Shown piece after piece: positions 37,308 through 46,158 of a stretch of 64,000 bases of DNA. The stretch covers positions 4,092,001 to 4,156,000 of the forward strand of contig NZ_LT629786.1 in NCBI RefSeq assembly GCF_900105675.1, written 5' to 3'. Under the pieces are notes generated by a model. It had not been told where the DNA came from, did not search any database, and saw nothing but the letters and a program-made list of their open reading frames with translations. Each line of letters opens with the position of its first letter. Within the stretch, counting starts at the first letter, position 1. The position numbers were made by a program, and so were the translations under genes. Source of the stretch: Pseudomonas synxantha. Its GTDB lineage: Bacteria > Pseudomonadota > Gammaproteobacteria > Pseudomonadales > Pseudomonadaceae.

Positions 37308-37958
37308 TTAATGCTGCGAAATTGACTCAAGTTGTTGCAACAGCAGTGCCGCCTGGGTTCGCGTACGCACCCCCAGCTTGCGGAAAATCGCTGTCACGTG
37401 TGCCTTGATGGTCGCCTCGGACACGCTCAGCTCGTAGGCAATCTGCTTGTTCAGCAGCCCCTCACAGACCATGGTCAACACGCGAAACTGCTGGGGAGTC
37501 AAGCTGGCCAGGCCATCACGGGCAGCCTTGGCTTCCTCGGACACATTGATTTCTTCAAACGCCTGGGGTGGCCACGAAACATCGCCATCCAACACCGCGC
37601 GCACGGCTTTCTGGATATCTTCCATCGCGCTGGACTTGGGAATGAAACCGCTGGCACCAAACTCCTTGGAGCGCACTACCACGTCGGCTTCTTCCTGGGC
37701 CGAAACCATCACCACAGGAATTTGTGGGTATTGCCCGCGCAGCAGCACCAGGCCCGAGAAACCGTAGGCGCCCGGCATATTCAGGTCGAGCAATACCAGG
37801 TCCCAGTCGGATTTTTCGGTGAGGCGGGCTTCGAGTTCGGCGATGCTGGCCACTTCGACCAGGCGTACATCAGGACCAAGGCCCAGGGTTACCGCCTGAT
37901 GCAGTGCGCTGCGAAACAGCGGGTGGTCATCGGCTATCAGGATTTCGTATGTGGCCAT
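37308..37958 (-). CDS. erdR: LuxR-type response regulator ErdR
   Basis: The 216-residue protein has a receiver domain (phospho-Asp in VLLDLNMPGAYG) and a C-terminal LuxR helix-turn-helix (LTPQQFRVLTMVCEGLLNKQ, VSEATIKAHVTAIFRKLGV). The position beside dgkA matches PA3603-PA3604 of P. aeruginosa, where PA3604 is ErdR, a regulator of ethanol oxidation and acetate metabolism. No kinase gene is adjacent. The symbol rests on synteny recalled from memory. Confidence 0.82.
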   Translation of the reverse strand: MATYEILIADDHPLFRSALHQAVTLGLGPDVRLVEVASIAELEARLTEKSDWDLVLLDLNMPGAYGFSGLVLLRGQYPQIPVVMVSAQEEADVVVRSKEFGASGFIPKSSAMEDIQKAVRAVLDGDVSWPPQAFEEINVSEEAKAARDGLASLTPQQFRVLTMVCEGLLNKQIAYELSVSEATIKAHVTAIFRKLGVRTRTQAALLLQQLESISQH

Positions 37959-38210
37959 TGGTTAAATGATCCTGTTTTTTATGGGAGCCCTGATGGGTTC
38001 AGGGTTCACCAATACACAAGGCGACGGCCAGGCAGCTATCGCCACAGGGCTCGCCCAACGCCAAAAGCACATGAAATGACGTCGAGCATTCACGGTTGCG
38101 CCCCAATCGGCGCCCAGCATGCCCAGCGCAGCCTGGAGGGTCAAGCGCTACGCCCGTGGGCATTCTAGCGGGTGGCGGGTTCAGGGTGCCATCATGCAAA
38201 CGTCGTCTGG
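37959..38210. other. Intergenic region
   Basis: No credible reading frame, repeat or strong hairpin was found here. It contains the upstream side of erdR and the downstream side of the DTW-domain gene. Confidence 0.5.
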
Positions 38211-38930
38211 CTAGACTGCCGGTATATAGGGTGCAAGGCGCGTATGGACAGCGTCCATCGGGTCCAAGGGCATTTGGAACTTGGCTGCCAGGTAATGGGC
38301 GCTGAATACATCGAGGTAGGCGTCCAGCACTTCGCTTGCAGTCAAGTCTTCGGCCAGCTCCAGACACAGCGCCGCCACCTCGGCAGTACAGAAATGGTCA
38401 TCACGCTTGGAACGCCGCAGCTTGTAGCGCGATAACTGCTCAGGGGCCAGGCTTAGGACTGGCAAATGCTCCAGGTAGGGGCTTTTGCGAAACATCTTGC
38501 GCGCTTCGCTCCAAGTGCCATCCAGCAGGATAAACAGCGGACGCTTGCCCTCCTCCACGCGAACTTGACTGACCACCCGTTGCGGCGCCACAAACTCGCC
38601 GGGAAATACGATGTATGGCTGCCACTGCGGGTCAGCCAACAACGTCAGCAAATCAGGATCCACCTCGGTACGTGACCAGGCATATGCCGTGGTGTCGCCG
38701 ATTACATCGGCAATCAGCCAGCCCGTGTTGCTCGGCTTCATCGGTTCAACGTCGTGCATCAGCAGGCACATGGCTGACCTGGCCGCGACTTTGGGCCGCC
38801 AGGCGCACAAGCAATATTCGGGAATCACCCGACAGCCGGGGCAGCGCTCAGCCCGGGAACCACGATTGAGAAACGGCCTGATGGCACGCGCCAGGCGTTG
38901 GGTGCGCAAGCGGGAAACGGCGTGGCTCAT
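38211..38930 (-). CDS. DTW-domain protein, probable tRNA-uridine aminocarboxypropyltransferase
   Basis: The 239-residue protein has an N-terminal zinc-like Cys pattern (CPGCRVIPEYCLC) and the DTW core FILLDGTWSEARKMFRKSPY, the D-x-T-W signature. This family includes E. coli TapT (YfiP), which makes acp3U47 in tRNA using S-adenosylmethionine, so the same reaction is likely. The ATG at 38930 (MSHAVSRLRTQRL) is the preferred start; a TTG 13 codons upstream is also open. Confidence 0.85.
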   Translation of the reverse strand: MSHAVSRLRTQRLARAIRPFLNRGSRAERCPGCRVIPEYCLCAWRPKVAARSAMCLLMHDVEPMKPSNTGWLIADVIGDTTAYAWSRTEVDPDLLTLLADPQWQPYIVFPGEFVAPQRVVSQVRVEEGKRPLFILLDGTWSEARKMFRKSPYLEHLPVLSLAPEQLSRYKLRRSKRDDHFCTAEVAALCLELAEDLTASEVLDAYLDVFSAHYLAAKFQMPLDPMDAVHTRLAPYIPAV

Positions 38931-39109
38931 CGGGCACGCGGCGAAGAAAAGGAAATCGACACGGAACAAACTCGTGAAAAACAGAAGTGCCCGCAGTTTA
39001 CCAGCGATACGCCTGGCTGTAGTGGCAAGGGCTCACCTATAATTGCGCGCCACTGAACGCACAGCGCAGTGGCTGGTCTATGCACCAGTAACCGAATCAG
39101 GAGAGTTTA

Positions 39110-39544
39110 ATGCTGCGTTCCATGCTGCGCCTTGTTGCCCCATCCGTCGCCCTTGCGTTGGCCTTGCCTATGGGCGCCCATGCGGCCTCGCTGCTGGAGG
39201 CTCAAATGAACAGGAAGCTGCAAAGCGTCGCGGCTGAAAGCAATAAGGACCTGCCCCGGGAAATCGATGAAAAGACCCTGGAAGTGGCCTACACCGTCGA
39301 AGGCATGCAGCTGATTGATCACCTCAGCGTGCTACCTGATCGCGCCGAACAGATGCGCGCCAACCCCAAGGCTGTGTACTTCCAGCTGGGCCGCAGTGTG
39401 TGCACCAACCCGGGCTATCGCGAGCTGATGGCCAAGGGCGCGGTGATGCGCTACGAAATCACCGAAAACAAGACCAACCGTCCTGTAGCGTCGGTCAAGT
39501 TTGTTGAGGCCGATTGCCCGGCGCCGGCAAAGAAGAAAAAGTAA
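39110..39544 (+). CDS. Secreted protein of the QSregVF family (PA3611-like)
   Basis: The 144-residue protein has a Sec signal peptide cleaved after GAHA (residue about 25). The mature domain contains two Cys (RSVCTNPGYR and EADCPAP) that could form a disulfide, and it ends with a Lys-rich tail. It resembles P. aeruginosa PA3611, a protein annotated as a quorum-sensing-regulated virulence factor of known fold but unknown activity. AGGAGA precedes the ATG at good spacing. Confidence 0.75.
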   Translation: MLRSMLRLVAPSVALALALPMGAHAASLLEAQMNRKLQSVAAESNKDLPREIDEKTLEVAYTVEGMQLIDHLSVLPDRAEQMRANPKAVYFQLGRSVCTNPGYRELMAKGAVMRYEITENKTNRPVASVKFVEADCPAPAKKKK

Positions 39545-39836
39545 CCATTGCTGACTCCTCACGCGCTGCTGTCCAGTAGCGCGTATGCCCCCGCTGCGTT
39601 TCCTGCCAACAACCGAACTTCGTGATGGGTGACCAATAAGCGGTTGCCAGCCAAGGGTTTTTCAGCCCATGATCAGCCATCCCATACGCCCATCCACAGC
39701 AGTTTCAATGCTGTTCTGTAGTACTTTCAGGGCAAGAAAGGCCTGCCCTCCTGCGGCATGTCGCGACACATGCAGTGTCGTGGCCCCGACGACGCTCTCG
39801 TCGACTACCCAGGCCCTGCAAAGAAGGAGAAGTTGA
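39545..39836. other. Intergenic region with a small hairpin
   Basis: About 290 bases without a convincing gene. GCGCTGCTG / CAGTAGCGC (39563-39582) can fold into a hairpin just after the preceding gene, but no T-run follows. The AAGGAGAA ribosome site of the LOG gene lies at the right end. Confidence 0.5.
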
Positions 39837-40949
39837 ATGCCTTATGAATCGAATGAGCAATTGCTTCGTCATTTTGAAGAAAACGGGACCGACCTCACGC
39901 AGCAGGTCGACGCGCAAATCCAGCTGATCGCCCCTAATAGCCCAAATATCCCCCTTTATCGCGACATGATCCTCACCGTCCTGCGCATGGCCCAGGACGA
40001 CCGCGACCGCTGGAACGCCAAGATCACCCTGCGCGCCATCCGCGAACTGGACCACGCCTTTCGTGTACTCGAACAGTTCAAGGGGCGGCGCAAGGTGACA
40101 GTATTCGGCTCGGCACGCACACCTGTGGAAAGCCCATTGTATGCGTTAGCCCGAGAAGTGGGCGCTGCGTTGGCGCGTTCCGACCTGATGGTCATCACCG
40201 GCGGCGGCGGCGGTATCATGGCCGCAGCCCACGAGGGCGCGGGCCTGGAGCACAGCCTGGGGTTCAACATCACCCTGCCGTTTGAACAGCACGCCAATCC
40301 GACCATCGATGGCACCGAAAACCTGCTGTCCTTCCACTTCTTCTTTACCCGCAAGCTGTTCTTCGTCAAGGAAGCCGATGCGCTGGTGCTATGCCCGGGT
40401 GGTTTCGGCACCCTGGATGAGGCACTTGAAGTGTTGACCCTGATTCAGACCGGTAAGAGCCCACTGGTGCCGGTGGTATTGCTGGATGCACCGGGTGGTG
40501 GGTTCTGGCAAGGCGCCCTGGACTTTATCCGCAGCCAGTTGGAAGCCAATCGCTATATCCTGCCCACCGACCTCAAGCTGATCCGCCTGGTCTACAGCGC
40601 CGAGGAAGCGGTGGACGAAATCAACCAGTTTTACGCCAACTTCCACTCTACCCGTTGGTTGAAGCGTGAGTTTGTGGTGCGCATGCACCATCCCCTCAGC
40701 GACCATGCCTTGGCCCATTTGCAGGAAGAATTTGCCAGCCTGCGGCTCAGTGGTGAGTTCCAGCAACTCGCCTATACAGGTGAAGACCACGACGAACCGC
40801 GATTCAGTCATTTGACCCGCTTGGTGTTCAACTTCAATGGCCGCGATCAGGGGCGGCTACGAGAGTTGGTGGATTACATCAACCTCCCGGAAAACTGGGC
40901 GCAGGCTCAGGGCAAGACGCAGCAACGGGTGACGCCAGAACCCGCGTGA
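39837..40949 (+). CDS. LOG family protein (putative nucleotide 5'-monophosphate phosphoribohydrolase)
   Basis: The 370-residue protein contains the LOG/TIGR00730 signature: DLMVITGGGGGIMAAAHEGA, TRKLFFVKEADALVLCPGGF and PGGFGTLDEALE. It has long N- and C-terminal extensions compared with the 190-residue plant-type LOG. This larger bacterial type is close to PpnN-like enzymes that hydrolyse nucleotide monophosphates. Which nucleotide is used cannot be told from sequence. A strong ribosome site (AAGGAGAA) precedes the ATG. Confidence 0.85.
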   Translation: MPYESNEQLLRHFEENGTDLTQQVDAQIQLIAPNSPNIPLYRDMILTVLRMAQDDRDRWNAKITLRAIRELDHAFRVLEQFKGRRKVTVFGSARTPVESPLYALAREVGAALARSDLMVITGGGGGIMAAAHEGAGLEHSLGFNITLPFEQHANPTIDGTENLLSFHFFFTRKLFFVKEADALVLCPGGFGTLDEALEVLTLIQTGKSPLVPVVLLDAPGGGFWQGALDFIRSQLEANRYILPTDLKLIRLVYSAEEAVDEINQFYANFHSTRWLKREFVVRMHHPLSDHALAHLQEEFASLRLSGEFQQLAYTGEDHDEPRFSHLTRLVFNFNGRDQGRLRELVDYINLPENWAQAQGKTQQRVTPEPA

Positions 40950-40967
40950 CTTTATTGCAGGCGAAAA

Positions 40968-40999
40968 AAAAGGCCCACTATTTTCATAGTGGGCCTTTT
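40968..40999. terminator. Bidirectional terminator between LOG gene and recX
   Basis: AAAAGGCCCACTA / TAGTGGGCCTTTT is a perfect 13-bp stem with a 6-base loop. A-run and T-run flanks serve both convergent genes. Confidence 0.92.
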
Positions 41000-41011
41000 G
41001 TTTTGTAGCGT

Positions 41012-41479
41012 TCAATCGTCCATATCTCGACCGCTTAACAAGCGACTGATCATGTCCATGGAAAACCCACGATAACTCAGAAAACGACCTTGCTTCGCAC
41101 GCTCCCTGGCATCTATCGGAAGGTGACCGGCAAACTTGCGACGCCAGGTGTCTTCCAACTGCGACTGCCAACTGATACCGCATTCACGTAGCGCGAGGTC
41201 GATATCGGCACGTTGCAGGCCACGCTGGCTCAGCTCTTCGCGAATTCGCACTGGGCCATAGCCAGATCGCGCGCGGTAAGACACAAAGCTTTCAAGGTAA
41301 CGGGCTTCCGACAACAGCCCCTCTTCCGTCAACCGGTCAAGGGCTGTTTCGATCATCTCAGGCTCTGCGCCGCGCTGACGCAATTTACGCGTCAGCTCGA
41401 CTCGACCATGCTCGCGGCGAGCGAGCAGGTCCATCGCAGTGCGCCGAACGGCGACGAGTGTATCCAGTACCACAGTCAT
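41012..41479 (-). CDS. recX: Regulatory protein RecX
   Basis: RecX binds RecA filaments and limits their extension, damping recombination and the SOS response. The 155-residue protein has the three-helix repeat pattern of the family: [41 protein letters not shown], then [16 protein letters not shown]. It lies eight bases downstream of recA on the same strand, so it is co-transcribed and SOS-induced. Confidence 0.95.
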   Translation of the reverse strand: MTVVLDTLVAVRRTAMDLLARREHGRVELTRKLRQRGAEPEMIETALDRLTEEGLLSEARYLESFVSYRARSGYGPVRIREELSQRGLQRADIDLALRECGISWQSQLEDTWRRKFAGHLPIDARERAKQGRFLSYRGFSMDMISRLLSGRDMDD

Positions 41480-41487
41480 CGTTTGCT

Positions 41488-42546
41488 TCAGATGTCAGTG
41501 TCTGCTTCTTCCATTTCGTCAACCGGCTCGCGGTTGGCGGCAGCTTTCACGTCCGGCGCTGGGGTCAGCAGCTTATCGCGAATCTGCTTCTCAAGCGTGG
41601 CGGCGATATCCGGGTTGTCTGCCAGGAACTTGGCGGAGTTGGCCTTGCCCTGACCGATCTTGCTGCCGTTGTAGGCATACCAGGCACCGGATTTCTCGAC
41701 GAAACCGTGCAGCACGCCCAGGTCGATCATCTCGCCGTTCAGGTAGATACCCTTGCCGTAGAGGATCTGGAACTCGGCCTGACGGAACGGAGGAGCCACC
41801 TTGTTCTTCACAACCTTGACGCGGGTTTCGCTACCGACAACCTCATCACCTTCCTTCACCGCGCCAGTACGTCGGATATCCAGACGGACCGAAGCGTAGA
41901 ACTTCAGCGCGTTACCACCCGTGGTGGTTTCCGGGCTGCCGAACATCACGCCGATCTTCATACGGATCTGGTTGATGAAGATCACCAGGCAGTTGGCGTT
42001 CTTGATGTTACCGGTGATTTTACGCAGCGCCTGGGACATCAGGCGGGCTTGCAGGCCCACGTGCATGTCACCCATTTCGCCTTCGATTTCAGCCTTGGGT
42101 ACCAATGCGGCCACGGAGTCGACCACGATCACGTCGATGGCGTTGGAGCGCACCAGCATGTCGGTGATTTCCAGGGCCTGTTCGCCGGTGTCCGGCTGGG
42201 AAACCAGCAGGTCGTCGACGTTGACGCCCAGCTTGCCGGCGTACTCAGGGTCCAGGGCGTGCTCGGCGTCGACGAATGCGCAGGTCGCTCCCATCTTTTG
42301 CGCCTGGGCGATCACCGACAGAGTCAGGGTGGTTTTACCGGAAGATTCAGGACCGTAGATCTCAACGATACGGCCTTTTGGCAGGCCGCCAATGCCGAGC
42401 GCGATATCCAGACCCAGAGAGCCAGTGGAAATAGCCGGGATCGCCTGACGGTCGTGATCGCCCATACGCATTACGGCACCCTTGCCGAATTGACGTTCGA
42501 TCTGACCCAGGGCCGCAGCCAAGGCTTTCTTCTTGTTGTCGTCCAT
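41488..42546 (-). CDS. recA: Recombinase RecA
   Basis: RecA catalyses strand exchange and triggers LexA self-cleavage. The 352-residue protein has Walker [10 protein letters not shown], Walker [11 protein letters not shown], the L2-flanking segment [20 protein letters not shown] and an acidic C-terminus. The ATG at 42546 ([19 protein letters not shown]) is standard. A LexA box lies 41 bases upstream. It also matters for the tail cluster next door, because tailocin genes of pseudomonads are induced through RecA. Confidence 0.99.
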   Translation of the reverse strand: MDDNKKKALAAALGQIERQFGKGAVMRMGDHDRQAIPAISTGSLGLDIALGIGGLPKGRIVEIYGPESSGKTTLTLSVIAQAQKMGATCAFVDAEHALDPEYAGKLGVNVDDLLVSQPDTGEQALEITDMLVRSNAIDVIVVDSVAALVPKAEIEGEMGDMHVGLQARLMSQALRKITGNIKNANCLVIFINQIRMKIGVMFGSPETTTGGNALKFYASVRLDIRRTGAVKEGDEVVGSETRVKVVKNKVAPPFRQAEFQILYGKGIYLNGEMIDLGVLHGFVEKSGAWYAYNGSKIGQGKANSAKFLADNPDIAATLEKQIRDKLLTPAPDVKAAANREPVDEMEEADTDI

Positions 42547-42586
42547 TAAAGTCCTCACGTAATCAATAAGGCCTGACGGCCAACAC

Positions 42587-42602
42587 CTGTATAAGTAGAC
42601 AG
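42587..42602 (-). promoter_or_regulatory. LexA (SOS) box of recA
   Basis: CTGTATAAGTAGACAG matches the SOS consensus CTGT-N8-ACAG exactly at both ends and lies between recA and pncC. Confidence 0.92.
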
Positions 42603-42629
42603 TATTGTTCCACAAAGATACGGGATCGC

Positions 42630-43130
42630 CTACCCCTGTTTTTCTATTTCTGCTGCAGCTCGTCGCAACAAGCCCTCCAGCGCGGCCTTTACCGTTTGTC
42701 GGCGGACGTCATCGCGGTTGCCGGGAAAGTGCGCAAGCTCGGCCGTGACCTCGTCACCTACTGCAAAGGCCAGCCAGACAGTACCGACCGGCTTGTCCGG
42801 CGAACCGCCATCCGGGCCGGCAATACCGCTGACCGCGACGGCAAAGCGCGCCAGGCTTTTTTCCTGCGCGCCACGGGCCATGGCCTCCACCACTTCCTGG
42901 CTGACGGCGCCTACTTTGGAGAAAAGTTTTTCCGGCACGTTCAACTGCCGCGTCTTCTGCCGGTTGGAATAGGTGACATAGCCCGCCTCGAACCAGGCCG
43001 AACTGCCCGGTATCCGCGTAATGGCCTCGGCAATCCCGCCGCCGGTGCAGGACTCGGCAGTGGTGACGTGAGCATTGAGCACCTGCAAACGACGACCAAG
43101 GTCGGCAGCCAGTTGAGTGATTTCCTTCAC
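42630..43130 (-). CDS. pncC: Nicotinamide-nucleotide amidohydrolase (CinA C-terminal type)
   Basis: PncC deamidates NMN to nicotinate mononucleotide in NAD recycling. The 166-residue single-domain protein has the motifs [21 protein letters not shown] (catalytic Ser/Thr region), [10 protein letters not shown] and [20 protein letters not shown]. The start is a GTG with GGAGAAG upstream. In pseudomonads the stretch between this cinA gene and mutS is a frequent site of tailocin or prophage genes, which fits the next 21 kb. Confidence 0.95.
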   Translation of the reverse strand: MKEITQLAADLGRRLQVLNAHVTTAESCTGGGIAEAITRIPGSSAWFEAGYVTYSNRQKTRQLNVPEKLFSKVGAVSQEVVEAMARGAQEKSLARFAVAVSGIAGPDGGSPDKPVGTVWLAFAVGDEVTAELAHFPGNRDDVRRQTVKAALEGLLRRAAAEIEKQG

Positions 43131-43212
43131 GGTCTTCTCCAGGAATGAGCGAGGGGTTCGCCTACCCTACAGGAGCTTATCGACCATGCAAGATAGAGAG
43201 TGCATCAAGAGG
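43131..43212. other. Left boundary of the phage-tail cluster
   Basis: The 82-base gap between pncC and the Rz gene holds no visible direct repeat or attachment site. The left edge of the inserted cluster should lie here. Confidence 0.5.
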
Positions 43213-43713
43213 CTAACGTGCGACGGCCTGCACATACACCTGGCAGGCACGCAGGGCGATCAGGGCGCTGTCGCCGTCGTCGGTGATGCGGATAATTCGC
43301 TGAGCATGCGCCGGGTCAAGTCGGGCTCGCGGGGCTGCATGAACCAGGCTGCCGGCGGTGGTGGTGGCTGGCACTGTACAGCCACTGGCGGAATCGGCGG
43401 CGTCGAAAAGGACTGACAACCGCACATCAGCAGTGGCCAGGCGATCACGCAGAGCAGCTTGGTTGCGTTGGGCATCGTTCATCTCCTGGGTGTGTTGGTG
43501 GTCGTTGGCGTTGAGTTGTTGCTCAAGGGCCAGGCGCTTTTCCTGTTCCGCCCTCTGCTGGCTCAGCGCCGCCTGGTTTTGCTGGTTCAACGTTTGCAAA
43601 TGGGAAGCGGCCTGATGCTCCAGCTGCGCACCATATCGCCAGGCCTGCAACTGCCACACCAGCGCCATGAGCAGGCCTATGCCGATCCACCGCAACACAC
43701 TTAGGAAACGCAT
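43213..43713 (-). CDS. Rz-like i-spanin
   Basis: The 166-residue protein has one N-terminal membrane helix (VLRWIGIGLLMALVWQLQAW) and a long coiled-coil region (LEHQAASHLQTLNQQNQAAL, SQQRAEQEKRLALEQQ). This is the layout of the inner-membrane spanin that fuses the two membranes at the end of phage lysis. A second reading frame with a lipoprotein signal is nested in it. The ATG at 43713 lies inside the 3' end of the endolysin gene. Confidence 0.88.
   Translation of the reverse strand: MRFLSVLRWIGIGLLMALVWQLQAWRYGAQLEHQAASHLQTLNQQNQAALSQQRAEQEKRLALEQQLNANDHQHTQEMNDAQRNQAALRDRLATADVRLSVLFDAADSASGCTVPATTTAGSLVHAAPRARLDPAHAQRIIRITDDGDSALIALRACQVYVQAVAR
43260..43475 (-). CDS. Rz1-like o-spanin lipoprotein nested in Rz
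   Basis: The 71-residue product is read in another frame entirely inside the Rz gene. It begins MPNATKLLCVIAWPLLMCGC, a lipoprotein signal with the Cys at residue 20. It is proline-rich (IPPVAVQCQPPPPPAAW), exactly as in lambda Rz1. The nesting itself is the classic Rz/Rz1 arrangement, which makes a chance reading frame unlikely. Confidence 0.82.
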   Translation of the reverse strand: MPNATKLLCVIAWPLLMCGCQSFSTPPIPPVAVQCQPPPPPAAWFMQPREPDLTRRMLSELSASPTTATAP

Positions 43714-44252
43714 AGCACCGCCTTCGCCCGCGCCCACAACTGCAAGCGGTCCTCCAGGCCGTTGAGTCCGCCGTTGATACGCCGGGTAATGGTGGTGAAC
43801 TGGTTTTTGTCAGCCAGTTCGTTGAGCCCGTTGCTTTGCCAGAACCAGGCGGCGGATTCACAGGCCCATTGCGGTTGTTCCAATAAATGGGGTTGCCTCA
43901 ACAAGCGATCATCACCAAACAGTGCCTGACTGCAAGCGAGGTAATTGCGACGCCCCGTGATCTGGATCAGCCCCCTGCCCCGGTACCTTTGACCGTCACC
44001 ATCTGCTTCGGGGGTATTACCCAAGCGTGCGGCCAAGTTACCGGTGTCGTACTTGCTGAGGTATTGATCGCTGCCTAGTTCTCGGACGTAGCGCAGCTCG
44101 GCGGACTCATGGCCGATCTGGGCGAGAAACGCGGCGATGCGCTTGGGCGTGTTGATGTCCCAATTCAGCATGGCCGAATTGATAGCAGATATGAAAATGC
44201 CCGCTTGAGAGCGGGCATTCGGGAACATTTGCTGGAACTGATCGAGCGTCAT
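43701..44252 (-). CDS. Glycoside hydrolase 19 endolysin
   Basis: The 183-residue lysozyme-like enzyme cleaves the peptidoglycan glycan chain. Visible are AAFLAQIGHESAELRYVREL with the catalytic Glu region and YRGRGLIQITGRRNYLACS, the GH19/chitinase-family signature. It has no signal peptide, so it needs a holin, which is not in this window. Its ATG overlaps the small gene upstream as ATGA. An unusual terminator-like hairpin lies within its first 20 codons. Confidence 0.93.
   Translation of the reverse strand: MTLDQFQQMFPNARSQAGIFISAINSAMLNWDINTPKRIAAFLAQIGHESAELRYVRELGSDQYLSKYDTGNLAARLGNTPEADGDGQRYRGRGLIQITGRRNYLACSQALFGDDRLLRQPHLLEQPQWACESAAWFWQSNGLNELADKNQFTTITRRINGGLNGLEDRLQLWARAKAVLCVS
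44197..44218 (-). terminator. Terminator-like hairpin inside the endolysin start
   Basis: ATGCCCGC / GCGGGCAT, an 8-bp stem with a 6-base loop and TTTTC after it on the minus strand, lies within codons about 12-19 of the endolysin. It could slow or end transcription before lysis. Confidence 0.5.
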
Positions 44253-44440
44253 GTGAGGACCTTGCCACGCGCCTCCGCCCGGGCCGCCAGAACATTTTCG
44301 GGTATGGGTGTGTTTTCCTCAAGGAACCTCAAGCTGTACCAGTCGGTAGAGGCAAGATAAGCGCGGGCCTCACGGGAGTCCGCCTGCGCCTGGAGGTCTT
44401 GCAGTGTCTGGTTTTTTTCCAACTTCGACAGATCAAACAT
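44249..44440 (-). CDS. Small tail-fibre cassette protein, 63 aa (second cassette)
   Basis: The 63-residue acidic helical protein (MFDLSKLEKNQTLQDLQAQA) has the same layout as the 70-residue gene at 45946: both share D-W-Y-AL/SL and P.D/EI/NVLAAR patterns. It is probably a phage tail fibre accessory or assembly protein. It overlaps both neighbours. Confidence 0.72.
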   Translation of the reverse strand: MFDLSKLEKNQTLQDLQAQADSREARAYLASTDWYSLRFLEENTPIPENVLAARAEARGKVLT

Positions 44441-44786
44441 CGTTCAGACCCTCAACAGGTTTGGCCAGGTGGGTGGGCGGATCAATTGGCTCAACCGGGA
44501 AAGGAACGGGCCCGGCCGATACCTGGAGTCTGCCGTTCTGCCACATATAAGCTGGTGCACCTGCGTTAACGGCCAATTTCAAGGTCAACTCGATCTCACC
44601 GTTGCGACGACTGACGGGCCCTGCGAACAACTCATGTCCGATGGCGGACATGGGCAGGGTCATCCCGTCAGGGATCAGTGAAAGATCAATCCTTTCGCCG
44701 TTCAGGATCAGTGTTTCGCCCTCGACGATGGCCGTCGTGGGAATAGCGGTGCCAAGAGGCCGAAAAGGAACGTGGTGAATAATCAT
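44433..44786 (-). CDS. Tail-fibre cassette protein, 117 aa (second cassette)
   Basis: The 117-residue protein contains LILNGERIDLSLIPDGMTLP and NGEIELTLKLAVNAGAPAYM. These align with the first-cassette gene at 46151 (INGRDFDLSVIPDGYRLL-type, GGDLTLTLKLPVKW). The ATG at 44786 overlaps the fibre stop as ATGA. It resembles small tail fibre assembly or chaperone proteins often placed after fibres in tailocins; its exact role is unknown. Confidence 0.72.
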   Translation of the reverse strand: MIIHHVPFRPLGTAIPTTAIVEGETLILNGERIDLSLIPDGMTLPMSAIGHELFAGPVSRRNGEIELTLKLAVNAGAPAYMWQNGRLQVSAGPVPFPVEPIDPPTHLAKPVEGLNDV

Positions 44787-45877
44787 GCGTGCCATCTCCC
44801 GATTGCCGTCACTGTCACGATATTGTTCAGCGTCCGGTCGGACATAAAAAAGTAGGAACCACTATTGCCGTAGCACCTGGCCGACATGTCCCAGTCAACC
44901 GACGGGTAAATGTTGGGGAACACCGCCACAGGCGTGTCCGCGAAAGCCGCCAGCCATGCAACGTTGCGCGTGACACCAGCGGTATAGCCGGTAAACCGCT
45001 GCTGACAGATTTGCAGGCCGCCGGCAAAGCGGAAGTACCAGTTATCGAGCGCACCACCACGCTCGATCAGCCCGGAGTTAATTGGCAAAGCACCCGAAGG
45101 GCCAGCATTGAGCACCCCGGAAATCGCGTTGCCGTTATGAAGAATGCTGCGCCAGTTGGGCGCAGCCGCGCCTGGGTTGACACTGAACTGGCGAAAGTGA
45201 ATACCATCCCCCGATACCGCCATGGACAATTGCGCACGCCACTGCGGATCATGGCCCCAGGCCTGGGACAGCACACTGACTGCAGTAAACCCCGGCACTC
45301 CGTCCGGGTGACCGTAATAACTGTACAGACCCGTATTGGCTTTATTCGGCGAGGCTGTTTGCGCCGCCGACAACCCAATCAACTCCCCCGGTGTTGCACC
45401 TGGCCCGGTCCCCAGGGCGAAGACCGACGTGTTGATTTCGGCACGCCACGGAGACCACAGACCGTCGCCACGTCGACCCCGAGTAAAAACCGATTCATCG
45501 AGCATGGCCTTCGCGGTTTGCCACACATAACCGCCGGAGTTAGCAACCTGCAGAATCTGTACAAACGGGTTAGGCAGGTTGATGCCGCCATTGCCGAATT
45601 GAAACAGACCACTGACTCGAGGCAACTCATTGGCATCATCCGTGGGCTGTTTTGAAATCGGTGTGCTGCCCCAACCTGCATGCCCCATCATTGACACCCG
45701 CCCTGGGGTGAAGTCGTCGCTGCCGGTCACCACGTTTTGAGTGGCTGCCGTACCCAACTGAGCCTGGCGGGCAAACAACTCCTGGGTCATTGCGTTGATC
45801 TTGATACTGGCGCTGCGCGGTGTGTCACCACCGACGCCAGTGGGTGCCGCACCAATATTGATTTCCTGTCGTGCCAT
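44783..45877 (-). CDS. Tail fibre protein (second cassette)
   Basis: The 364-residue protein has a conserved attachment N-terminus (MARQEINIGAAPTGVGGDTP, then RSASIKINAMTQELF) nearly the same as the fibre at 46504. A variable Gly-rich body with FRFAGGLQICQQRF-type repeats follows. Such N-terminal identity with a different C-terminus is typical of tail fibres that determine which bacteria are bound. It is preceded by a strong hairpin terminator. Confidence 0.88.
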   Translation of the reverse strand: MARQEINIGAAPTGVGGDTPRSASIKINAMTQELFARQAQLGTAATQNVVTGSDDFTPGRVSMMGHAGWGSTPISKQPTDDANELPRVSGLFQFGNGGINLPNPFVQILQVANSGGYVWQTAKAMLDESVFTRGRRGDGLWSPWRAEINTSVFALGTGPGATPGELIGLSAAQTASPNKANTGLYSYYGHPDGVPGFTAVSVLSQAWGHDPQWRAQLSMAVSGDGIHFRQFSVNPGAAAPNWRSILHNGNAISGVLNAGPSGALPINSGLIERGGALDNWYFRFAGGLQICQQRFTGYTAGVTRNVAWLAAFADTPVAVFPNIYPSVDWDMSARCYGNSGSYFFMSDRTLNNIVTVTAIGRWHA

Positions 45878-45902
45878 GTGGACTCTCCATAGTCAGTGCA
45901 AT

Positions 45903-45925
45903 AAAAAACCCGCTAAAAAGCGGGT
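45903..45925 (-). terminator. Terminator between the two fibre cassettes
   Basis: ACCCGCT / AGCGGGT stem with an AAAA loop, followed on the minus strand by TTTTT. It lies between the 70-residue gene and the start of the second fibre. Confidence 0.82.
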
Positions 45926-45945
45926 ACGGGGTATCTGCGTCATTC

Positions 45946-46158
45946 TCAGGGCAGATGTTTTTCACCAAGCCGGTAGATCGTGGCGCGTGCCGCATTGCGA
46001 GCAGCCTGGATGTCGGCAGGCATGAGAATGCCCTCCTCCATCTGCGCCAACGCATACCAGTCACTGTCCCTGAGGTAGCCATGGGCCTGATCCAGGGCGA
46101 GATCATCTTCCAGCTCCTGGGCGCTCTTTATTTTTTGCAACTGGCTGACATCAATCAT
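45946..46158 (-). CDS. Small tail-fibre cassette protein, 70 aa (first cassette)
   Basis: The 70-residue helical protein (MIDVSQLQKIKSAQELEDDL, ending EKHLP) is a paralogue of the gene at 44249. They share the SDWYAL/STDWYSL and MPADIQAAR/IPENVLAAR segments. It overlaps the preceding 118-residue gene by eight bases. Confidence 0.72.
   Translation of the reverse strand: MIDVSQLQKIKSAQELEDDLALDQAHGYLRDSDWYALAQMEEGILMPADIQAARNAARATIYRLGEKHLP

Noticed and set aside
39495..39680. Minus-strand 61-codon frame between two plus-strand genes
   Set aside because: No ribosome site, overlaps the 3' end of a real gene, and the translation has no recognisable pattern.
43131..43212. Phage attachment site at the cinA boundary
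   Set aside because: No direct repeat or tRNA end could be found; the other boundary is outside the window.
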